Made by a program: the position numbers and the translations under genes. Source: Solirubrobacteraceae bacterium (lineage in GTDB: Bacteria > Actinomycetota > Thermoleophilia > Solirubrobacterales > Solirubrobacteraceae). From it: a stretch of 17,623 bases of DNA. Below, piece by piece: positions 7,087-13,976 of this stretch. The number at the start of each line of letters is the position of its first letter. Within the stretch, counting starts at the first letter, position 1. Location: positions 1-17,623 of the forward strand of contig JASLHP010000129.1 of NCBI GenBank assembly GCA_030149625.1, in the 5' to 3' direction. The notes under the pieces were generated by a model. The model saw nothing but the letters and a program-made list of their open reading frames with translations, did not search any database and was not told the DNA's origin.

Positions 7087-7092
7087 TATACT
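7087..7092 (+). promoter_or_regulatory. Probable -10 of the amino acid ABC transporter operon
   Basis: TATACT is the best -10 in the 108 bp gap before the operon. It implies a leader of about 45 nt ending in the GAGGAGGA ribosome site at 7133-7140. The -35 position shows no consensus. Confidence 0.5.
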
Positions 7093-7144
7093 TCGCCGCC
7101 TGGCCTGTGGGGGGTCATCTGTCAACTCGACTGAGGAGGATCCG

Positions 7145-8032
7145 ATGAGCAAGCTCGTAGCCCGCATCGGGATACCCGCGCTCACCGTTCTCGTGCTCGC
7201 CGGCTGCGGGAGCGGCGGCACGAGCTCGACCGCGACCACCGCGACGACGAGCGTCGAGGGGACGCTCGCCGCGCAAGTTCCAGCCGCGATCAAAGCGAAG
7301 GGCAAGCTGGTCGTCGCGACGGAAGCGCAGTACGCGCCCAACGAGTTCATCGCCCCCGACGGCCACACGATCATCGGCATGGACGCCGACATGATGAAGG
7401 CGCTCGGCGAAGTGATGGGCCTGAAGGTCGAAATGGTCAACGCCAACTTCGAAGCGATCATCCCCGGGCTCGCGGCCGGCCGCTACGACGTCGGCGCCTC
7501 CTCGTTCACTGACACCAAGGAACGCGAGAAGGTCGTCGACTTCGTCGACTACTTCAGCGCCGGCATCTCCTTCTACGCCAAGTCCTCGGCGAACCCGGGG
7601 GTCAACGAACTCGCCGATCTGTGTGGCAAGACGACCGCCGTCGAGAAGGGCACCGTCGAGCAGGAAGAAGCCGAAGCACAGAGCAAGAAGTGCGGCAAAC
7701 AGGGCAGGAAGGCGGTGAGCGTGCTCGTCTACACCGGCCAGAACGCGGTCAACCTCGCCGTCTCCAGTGGCCGCGCGGAAGTCGGGATGGCCGACTCCCC
7801 GGTCGTCGCGTACCAGATCAAGCAGTCCGGCGGCCAGTTCAAGCTGGTCGGCAAAAGCTACGAGTTCGCCCCCTACGGCTTGGCGATCCCGAAGGCGAGC
7901 GGCATGACGCAGCCGATCTACGCGTCGCTCAAACAGCTGATGGCCGACGGCACGTATTTGAAGATCCTCGAAAAGTGGGGAATCCAGTCGGGCGCGATCA
8001 GCGCACCGAAGATCAACGGCGCCATCGGCTAG
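7145..8032 (+). CDS. Polar amino acid ABC transporter, lipoprotein substrate-binding protein
   Basis: The product is 295 aa. The lipobox LAGC puts the lipid-modified Cys at 21, followed by a Ser/Thr linker. Residues ~50-285 form a family 3 solute-binding domain: GKLVVATEAQYAPNEF, IIGMDADMMKALGEVMGL, GRYDVGASSFTDTKEREKVVDFVDYF, LCGKTTAV and YGLAIPK. Cys160 and Cys183 probably form the disulfide seen in related binding proteins. It captures an amino acid outside the membrane and delivers it to the permease encoded next. The ligand cannot be read from sequence; the partner ATPase is of the HisP type, so a basic amino acid or a modified amino acid is possible. A strong ribosome site (GAGGAGGA at 7133-7140) ends 4 nt before ATG. 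The permease start follows 9 bp after the stop, with a large stem-loop just beyond. Confidence 0.93.
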   Translation: MSKLVARIGIPALTVLVLAGCGSGGTSSTATTATTSVEGTLAAQVPAAIKAKGKLVVATEAQYAPNEFIAPDGHTIIGMDADMMKALGEVMGLKVEMVNANFEAIIPGLAAGRYDVGASSFTDTKEREKVVDFVDYFSAGISFYAKSSANPGVNELADLCGKTTAVEKGTVEQEEAEAQSKKCGKQGRKAVSVLVYTGQNAVNLAVSSGRAEVGMADSPVVAYQIKQSGGQFKLVGKSYEFAPYGLAIPKASGMTQPIYASLKQLMADGTYLKILEKWGIQSGAISAPKINGAIG

Positions 8033-8041
8033 CTGGCGCCG

Positions 8042-8997
8042 GTGCCCTCGCCAGAGGTCACCGCTGAGGGGGGACGGCCCGAGGAGATCCGGGCCGTCCC
8101 GGTCCGCCACGTAGGACGATGGATCGCCGCCGCGATCGTGCTGGTGGCCGCGGTCGCGCTCGTCAACTCTGCGGCTACCAACAGTCGTTTCGAGTGGAGC
8201 GTCGTCGGCCACTACCTGTTCGATCACCGCATTCTCGAAGGGTTGCGGAAAACGGTCGAGCTGACGGTCATCGCGATGGCGATCGGGGTCCTCCTGGGCG
8301 TGCTGCTGGCGGTGATGCGGCTGTCGCCGAACAAGCTCGTCGCGGGCGCGAGCTGGCTTTACATCTGGTTCTTTCGCGGCACGCCGGTGCTCGTGCAGAT
8401 CTTCTTCTGGTACTACATCGCCGCCCTTTACCCGATGATCGACCTCGGCATACCGTTCGGCCCGGCGCTGATCCACATCAACGCCAACACGAGCATCACG
8501 CCGTTCACCGCGGGCATCCTGGCGCTCGGCCTGAACGAGGGCGCCTACATGTCAGAGATCGTGCGCGCCGGCATCATCTCCGTCGAGGAGGGGCAGGCGG
8601 ATGCCGCTCGCTCGCTGGGCATGACACGCCTGCAGACGATGCGTCGCATCGTGCTGCCGCAGGCCATGCGCGTGATCATCCCGCCGACCGGGAACGAGAC
8701 GATCTCGATGCTCAAGACGACCTCGCTGGTCAGCGCGATCGCCGTCCCGGAGCTGCTGTACTCGGTCGACGCGATCTACTCGGTCAACTTCAAGACGATC
8801 CCGCTGCTGATCGACGCGAGCATCTGGTATTTGGCCTGCACGAGTGTGCTGTACGTGGGCCAGCACTACCTCGAGCGTCACTACGGCCGCGGCTCCTCGC
8901 ACGAGCGGAGCGCGACGCTGCCGGAACGCGTGGCACAGGGAATGCTGAGCCTCAGGCGTCCGGGCGAGCACGCGCGAGCCGGAGGAGACCAGCGCCG

Positions 8998-9001
<4 letters not shown>
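8042..9001 (+). CDS. Polar amino acid ABC transporter permease
   Basis: The product is 319 aa of the HisM/GlnP type. A short cytoplasmic N-terminus is followed by helices at ~26-44 and ~70-93, then [17 protein letters not shown] (109-125). The EAA coupling loop is clear: [13 protein letters not shown] (182-194) then [13 protein letters not shown] (203-215), followed by [16 protein letters not shown]. It forms the membrane channel, probably as a homodimer because only one permease gene is present. The start is GTG at 8042; no other ATG or GTG fits before helix 1. It has no ribosome site, so it depends on coupling to the binding-protein gene. Codons 10-20 lie inside a perfect 11 bp stem-loop, which may limit permease synthesis relative to the binding protein. 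Its stop overlaps the ATPase start (ATGA at 8998-9001). Confidence 0.92.
8071..8100 (+). promoter_or_regulatory. Strong stem-loop at the binding-protein/permease junction
   Basis: GGGACGGCCCG (8071-8081) pairs perfectly with CGGGCCGTCCC (8090-8100) around the loop AGGAGATC, which contains a Shine-Dalgarno-like AGGAG. It begins 38 nt after the binding-protein stop and lies inside the permease's first codons. Hairpins at this place in ABC operons commonly protect the binding-protein mRNA or reduce read-through. There is no T-tract, so a classical terminator is unlikely. Confidence 0.6.
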
Positions 9002-9758
<757 letters not shown>

Positions 9759-9762
<4 letters not shown>

Positions 9763-10862
9763 CCGAGATAGCCGTCGAGGCGCGCGATCGCTTCGCCGAG
9801 GTTTGCGCGACCGAAGCCGAGGCGCACGTGGCGCGGCTGCCCGTAGACGCTCCCAGGCAGCAGCAGCACGCCGGCACGCGCGGCGATCTCTTCGCACCAC
9901 AGCCGCACGTCGAAGTCGCCGGCGACGCGCGGGAACCCGATCGGGCCGGCTGTCGGCCGGACCCATTCGAACAGGTCCCGACGGCGGGCGAGCAGGTCGT
10001 CGATCAAGGTCAGGTTGGCGAGCACGAGCCGGAGGCTGTTCGCCACCAGCGAGTCACCGTGACGCAACGCCAGCGCGACGAGCAGCTCGCTGGGAGCGCT
10101 CGAGCAGATCGTGGTGTACAGCTTGAGCTCGGTGAGCGTGCGCAGCAGCGTGGGCTCGCGGCAGGCGAGCCAACCGATCCGCAGCCCGGGAAGCCCATAC
10201 GCCTTCGAGACCGTGTTCAGCGAGATCGCCCGCGAGTACAGCTCGCAGGCGGATGGCAAGCGCTCATCCGGGTCGTGCTCGAGCCCTTGGTAGACCTCGT
10301 CGCTGAACAGCACGATCGAGCGCTCCGCGAGCAGGCCGACGAGGCGCTCGAGGGTTGCCTTGGGCATCTGCGTGCCGGTGGGGTTGTGAGGGCTGTTGAT
10401 GTACACGAGCTTCGTCTCGGGACGCAGCAGGCGCTCGAGCTCGTCGAGGTCATGCGTCCAACCGTCCTCGTAGCGGCGGGACCACGGGCTCACATCGGCG
10501 CCCGTGCTGTGTGCGAGCTCGAGCGCCGATCCGTAACAGGGCGACTCGACGATCGCGTGCTCGCCGGGCGCGAGCAGCGCGTGGTAGGCGATGAAGATGC
10601 CCTCCTCGGCGGCCGCCAGCGTGAGCACGTTCTCGGGGGCGAGCCGCTCGTAGCGCGCGGCGACCGCGGCGCGCAGCTCGGGCGAGCCGGCGACCTCGGT
10701 GTAGCCGAGCCGCAGCGCGAGCAGGCGCTCGCGCGCGTCGGGCTCGAGCTGGAGCAGCTCGGCGACGGTCTGGGACTCGCAGTCGCTGCTCGAGAGCATC
10801 AGCTCGGCGCTGAACTCCCAACGCTCGTAGTAACGCTCGATCGCAAACGGTTTGATCTGCAT
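9759..10862 (-). CDS. PLP-dependent aminotransferase, class I/II fold
   Basis: The product is 367 aa, full length for fold-type I. PLP-site residues are visible: NPTG (Asn160), SDEVYQG (Asp188, Tyr191), [18 protein letters not shown] with Schiff-base Lys220 and phosphate-binding Arg228, and a C-terminal HVRLGFG Arg for the substrate carboxylate. The N-terminus [23 protein letters not shown] is typical of a subgroup often labelled simply 'aminotransferase' and related to capreomycidine-synthase-like enzymes. It would move the amino group of an amino acid to a keto acid in the cytoplasm; the substrate is unknown. It converges on the amino acid ABC operon and shares the last four bases with it, which hints at use of the imported amino acid. 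The ATG lies 6 nt after a TAGCAT -10, so the mRNA is likely leaderless. Confidence 0.9.
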
Positions 10863-10868
10863 GCCCTG

Positions 10869-10874
10869 ATGCTA
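10869..10874 (-). promoter_or_regulatory. Leaderless-type -10 of the aminotransferase gene
   Basis: The minus strand reads TAGCAT, 6 nt (CAGGGC), ATG at 10860-10862, with no ribosome site. It shares a 60 bp gap with the divergent hydrolase gene. Confidence 0.45.
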
Positions 10875-10900
10875 CGGGCGAAGGGGCTTGCACGAGGTGG

Positions 10901-10906
10901 GATAAT
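10901..10906 (+). promoter_or_regulatory. Probable -10 of the alpha/beta hydrolase gene
   Basis: GATAAT is one base from TATAAT and sits in the most AT-rich part of the gap. It would give a leader of about 10 nt before the ATG at 10923. No ribosome site or clear -35 is seen. Confidence 0.45.
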
Positions 10907-10922
10907 TTCGACGGCGCGGGAC

Positions 10923-11765
10923 ATGGCGAGCCTTACTGACCACGAGTCGGAGCAGATCGCGAGCGCGAACGCGACGGGGCGTACGCCGGTCGTGTTCGTG
11001 CACGGGCTGTGGCTGCTGGCGAGCAGCTGGGAGCCCTGGGCGGCGCTGTTCGAGGAGGCTGGCTACGCAGCCGTGATGCCAGGTTGGCCGGACGATCCGG
11101 AGACGGTTGCGCAGGCACGAGCGAATCCAGAAGCGCTCGCCGGCAAGACAGTCGGAAGGGTCGCCGCGCACTTCGACGAGGTGCTCGGGCGGCTCGAGCG
11201 CAAGCCGGCGCTGGTCGGGCATTCGTTTGGCGGCCTGCTCGTGCAGCTGCTCGCTGGCGAGGGTCTCGCGGAGGCGACCGTCGCGATCGACCCGGCGCCG
11301 TTTCGCGGGGTGCTGGCGCTGGCGCTGTCGGCGCTGCGTGCCGCGAGGCCGGTGCTCGCGAACCCGTTCAACCGTACGCGCGCGGTGTCGCTTTCCTACA
11401 AGCAGTTCCGCTACGCCTTTGCGAACGCCGTCAGCGCGCAGGAGGCGCGAGAGCTGTACGACAGATTCGCCGTGGCGGCGCCGGGCGCGCCGCTGTTCCA
11501 GGCCGCCAGCGCGAACCTGAACCCGTGGACAGAGCTGAAGGTGAACAGCCGGAGTCCAGCCCGTGGGCCGCTGCTGATCGTCTCTGGCGAGCGCGACAAC
11601 ACGGTGCCGTGGGCGATCGCGAACGCGGCCTACAAACGGCAGTCGCGCAATCCGGGCGTGACGGAGATCGCCGAGATCGCCGGCCGCGGGCACGGCCTGA
11701 CGATCGATGGCGGCTGGCGCGAGGTGGCCGAGACGGCGCTCGAGTTCGTCGAGCGCTTCACGTAG
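10923..11765 (+). CDS. Alpha/beta hydrolase
   Basis: The product is 280 aa. The fold's landmarks are in order: TPVVFVHGLWLLASSWEPW (oxyanion-hole HG), nucleophile elbow GHSFGG, acid loop SGERDNTVP with the Asp, and catalytic His in GRGHGLTIDGG near the C-terminus. The Ser-Asp-His triad is therefore complete. The core looks like cytoplasmic esterase/haloperoxidase-type hydrolases common in soil actinobacteria, with a ~70-residue cap (residues ~130-200). No signal peptide is present. The substrate is unknown. I chose the ATG at 10923 because the frame upstream runs into the promoter and antisense of the aminotransferase gene. It ends 48 bp before the convergent SDR gene. A link to the aminotransferase is possible through the shared divergent promoter region. 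Confidence 0.88.
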   Translation: MASLTDHESEQIASANATGRTPVVFVHGLWLLASSWEPWAALFEEAGYAAVMPGWPDDPETVAQARANPEALAGKTVGRVAAHFDEVLGRLERKPALVGHSFGGLLVQLLAGEGLAEATVAIDPAPFRGVLALALSALRAARPVLANPFNRTRAVSLSYKQFRYAFANAVSAQEARELYDRFAVAAPGAPLFQAASANLNPWTELKVNSRSPARGPLLIVSGERDNTVPWAIANAAYKRQSRNPGVTEIAEIAGRGHGLTIDGGWREVAETALEFVERFT

Positions 11766-11813
11766 CCGAGCCACCGCGCCAGCCACGGGGACCCCAAACG
11801 ACGGCGGCGCGCC

Positions 11814-12677
11814 TCAGGAGCTCGTGGGCTGGTCTTCGCCTGCGCGCGCGTCGAGCGCGCGCAGATGCGCCTGCACCCGCGCGTCGTGCTCGAGCCGCGC
11901 ATCGCTGAGCGGACCGAGAATGCCGCGCAGCACGGACATGACGGTCCAGCGGCGCGGCTGGATGATGCGTGGCTGGCGACGCTCGATGCCGCGCACGATC
12001 GCCTCGCCGGCGACGCTCGGCTGCAGGCGCTTGCGCAAGGGCTTGGGCAACGAGTTGGTCATGTCCTTGACGAGCGGGTCACGGTCGAGGCCCTGGTGAA
12101 CCATCTCGGTGTCGATGAAGCCGAAGTACGCGACGCTCGCGCTGGCGCCGTGCTGGACGAGCTCTACGCGCAACGCGCGACCAAGCTGCTCGACGGCGGC
12201 CTTGCTCATCGCGTAGGGGATCTCGCCGATGCCGTTCATGAACGCGTAGATCGAGGAGACGACCACGATGTGCCCTTGCCGGCGCGCGATCTCGGGCAGT
12301 GCCGCGTCGACGGTGCGGTACACGCCCATCAGGTTGACGTCGAGCACGCGCTCGAACGTCTCGGTGGAATACGCGCGAAAGGTGGCCACGCGCGCGGCGA
12401 TGCCCGCGTTGGCGACGACGACGTCGAGGCCGCCGAAGCGCTCCACCGCGACCGCGACCGCGCGCTGCATCGCGGCGCGGTCGGTGACGTCGCCGACGAC
12501 GGCGACGGCCCTGGAGTCGTGCAGCCGCGCGGCGGCGGCTGTCGCATCCTCGGCGTGCTGATCGACGATCGCGACGTGCGCGCCGCGCGCGATCAGCGCC
12601 CGCGCGGTGGCGAAGCCGATGCCGCGCGCGCCGCCGGTGACCAGGGCGACCTTGCCGCTGAGCTCGTAGCGCTCCAT
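11814..12677 (-). CDS. Short-chain dehydrogenase/reductase (SDR)
   Basis: The product is 287 aa with a classical SDR core. The cofactor loop is TGGARGIG (14-21), an Asp at the end of strand 2 (VDQ, Asp39) suggests NAD(H) over NADP(H), Asp63 is in GDVTD, and NAG is at 90-92. The catalytic set is Asn115, Ser142, Tyr155 and Lys159 (YAMSK). Residues ~190-287 extend beyond the core with a basic, amphipathic tail (PKPLRKRL, RRWTVMSVLRGILGPL). Such tails occur in actinobacterial SDRs that may associate with membranes or act on lipophilic alcohols. It oxidises or reduces a hydroxyl/keto group; the substrate is unknown. The ATG is 6 nt after a TAGAGT -10, so it is probably leaderless. A possible small ORF overlaps its start in another frame. 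Confidence 0.92.
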   Translation of the reverse strand: MERYELSGKVALVTGGARGIGFATARALIARGAHVAIVDQHAEDATAAAARLHDSRAVAVVGDVTDRAAMQRAVAVAVERFGGLDVVVANAGIAARVATFRAYSTETFERVLDVNLMGVYRTVDAALPEIARRQGHIVVVSSIYAFMNGIGEIPYAMSKAAVEQLGRALRVELVQHGASASVAYFGFIDTEMVHQGLDRDPLVKDMTNSLPKPLRKRLQPSVAGEAIVRGIERRQPRIIQPRRWTVMSVLRGILGPLSDARLEHDARVQAHLRALDARAGEDQPTSS

Positions 12678-12910
12678 GCCGGGACTCTATGCGCAAAGGC
12701 GCGGGCGCAGGCCGCCGCCGCGACGTTCGACACAGGCGCGTCGCGCGGCATGCACACCTCACAGGCGGCGCGGCTCAACTCGGCGGACGCCAGCGTCGGG
12801 GTGCGCACGGCCGCTGCCACGACGGCGCGCCGGAGATCGGCGCGCGCGATCAGATCGGCAGGCGCCCGCGAGCCGGGCACGGAGCCCCCGGAGACGTCAC
12901 CCGCGGTCAT
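12593..12910 (-). CDS. Possible small protein, function unknown
   Basis: A 105-codon frame starts at ATG 12908-12910 and ends at 12593, overlapping the first 85 bases of the SDR gene in a different frame. The product begins MTAGDVSGGSVPGSRAPADL and matches no family I know. It has three Cys around residues 50-70 (AACEVCMP, AAACARA) and no membrane helix. Evidence for coding: outside the overlap, third positions are very GC-rich while second positions are not. The start is preceded by TACCTT and 7 nt, the same leaderless pattern as its neighbours. Evidence against: it overlaps a sure gene, its last third is Arg/Ser/Pro-rich like shadow frames, and it is short. A noncoding leader for the SDR gene is the main alternative. 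Confidence 0.3.
   Translation of the reverse strand: MTAGDVSGGSVPGSRAPADLIARADLRRAVVAAAVRTPTLASAELSRAACEVCMPRDAPVSNVAAAACARAFAHRVPAWSATSSAARSPWSPAARAASASPPRGR
12684..12689 (-). promoter_or_regulatory. Leaderless-type -10 of the SDR gene
   Basis: The minus strand reads TAGAGT, 6 nt (CCCGGC), ATG at 12675-12677, with no ribosome site. Confidence 0.45.
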
Positions 12911-12917
12911 GTGCTTG

Positions 12918-12929
12918 AAGGTATAGGTT
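12918..12929. promoter_or_regulatory. AT-rich divergent promoter patch
   Basis: On the minus strand TACCTT (12923-12918) is followed by 7 nt and the ATG of the possible small ORF. On the plus strand GTATAG/TATAGG (12921-12927) could serve as a -10 for the phosphotransferase operon. Only one of these may be used. Confidence 0.3.
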
Positions 12930-12950
12930 GCATGCCTTATGGCGCGGAGA

Positions 12951-12956
12951 TACGGT
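12951..12956 (+). promoter_or_regulatory. Leaderless-type -10 of the phosphotransferase operon
   Basis: TACGGT is followed by 6 nt (GCTGGC) and GTG at 12963. This is the argument for the GTG start over the in-frame ATG at 12939, which has no ribosome site. Confidence 0.35.
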
Positions 12957-12962
12957 GCTGGC

Positions 12963-13976
12963 GTGGCCCGGCTGGAGGAGATCCTGGCGCGTCTGCAGGC
13001 ATCGCTCGGCGTGCTGTCGGGTCAGCCCCAGCCGCTCTCCGGTGGCATCACCAACCATAACTTCCGCGTCACGCTCGGTGGCGAGGACTACGTCGTGCGC
13101 GTACACGGCCGTGACACCGAGCTGCTCGGCATCGATCGCGAGGCCGAGCAGCTCGCCTGTCGCGTAGCCGCCGAACTGGGCATCGCGCCTGAGCTCGTCG
13201 CCTGCTTCGAGGACTGCCTGGTGACGCGCTTCGTCGCCTGCGACCCAGTCGTCCCGCACGAGCTCGCGGCGAGCGTCGCACAGATCGCACGCGCGCTGCG
13301 CGGCTTCCATGACTCGCCGGCGAAGCTGCCGGTGCGCTTCTGGGTTCCCGAACTGCTCGAGGACTACGCCATGCGCGTTCGCGCGCACGGCGTGCGGCTA
13401 CCCTCCGCCTACGGTCGCGCAGCGGCGCTGGCGTCGCGCATCGCCGTCGCGCTGCCGCTGCGCGACCCGCGACCGTGCCACAACGATCTGCTCGCCGCGA
13501 ACATCATCCGCGCGCGGACCCTTGACGAGGCCGATCGCGCGAGCGGCGGGCGCGTCGCCGGCGCGAGCCACGAGGCGGGCGCGCGCGCACGGGGCGAGGA
13601 GGAGCGGATGCTGATCGTCGACTGGGAGTACGCCGGCATGGGCCACCGTTGTTTCGACCTCGGAAATCTGTCTGTCAACAACGACTTCGACGAGGCCGCC
13701 GACGAGCGCCTGCTGCACGCCTATCACAGCCGTCCGCCTACCGACGCGGAGCGCGCGACGCTTGCGCTGATGCGCATCCTCTCCGACGCGCGCGAGGCTG
13801 CATGGGGCGTCCTGCAGGCGGAGATCTCGGAGCTCGACTTCGACTTCGCGCGTTACGCGCGCGTGCACTTCGAGCGCCTGAACACAGCTGCCGAGCAGCC
13901 ACAGCTGAGCGAATGGCTCGCGAGCGCGGCTGCCGAGGGGAACGAACGGGAGGAATCTGATGGTCAGACCGCGTGA
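12963..13976 (+). CDS. Choline-kinase-like phosphotransferase (APH/ChoK fold)
   Basis: The product is 337 aa from GTG 12963 (345 aa if ATG 12939 is used; numbering below follows the longer form). The kinase fold is marked by a glycine-rich LSGGITNHNFRV (33-44), YVVRVHG (51-57), the Brenner motif CHNDLLAAN (H181, D183, N188), the metal-binding DWEYAGMG (Asp228) and CFDLGNLSVNN. GGITNxNF and DWEYAG are typical of choline/ethanolamine kinase and related bacterial proteins. It probably phosphorylates a hydroxyl of a small amine or sugar using ATP. It carries an unusual ~25-residue Ala/Arg/Glu-rich insertion (192-222) between the Brenner Asn and DWE. Its last 17 bases overlap the start of the FAD/GcvT gene, so the two are surely co-transcribed. 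A choline-type substrate is inferred from the family and this neighbour. Confidence 0.85.
   Translation: MARLEEILARLQASLGVLSGQPQPLSGGITNHNFRVTLGGEDYVVRVHGRDTELLGIDREAEQLACRVAAELGIAPELVACFEDCLVTRFVACDPVVPHELAASVAQIARALRGFHDSPAKLPVRFWVPELLEDYAMRVRAHGVRLPSAYGRAAALASRIAVALPLRDPRPCHNDLLAANIIRARTLDEADRASGGRVAGASHEAGARARGEEERMLIVDWEYAGMGHRCFDLGNLSVNNDFDEAADERLLHAYHSRPPTDAERATLALMRILSDAREAAWGVLQAEISELDFDFARYARVHFERLNTAAEQPQLSEWLASAAAEGNEREESDGQTA

Noticed and set aside
9828..10922. Long upstream extension of the alpha/beta hydrolase
   Set aside because: The extra part is antisense to the aminotransferase; the hydrolase fold begins soon after the ATG at 10923, which follows a GATAAT.
11766..11813. 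Bidirectional terminator between the hydrolase and SDR genes
   Set aside because: The 48 bp gap is GC-rich, but I see no convincing stem beyond the short GGGGACCCC palindrome.
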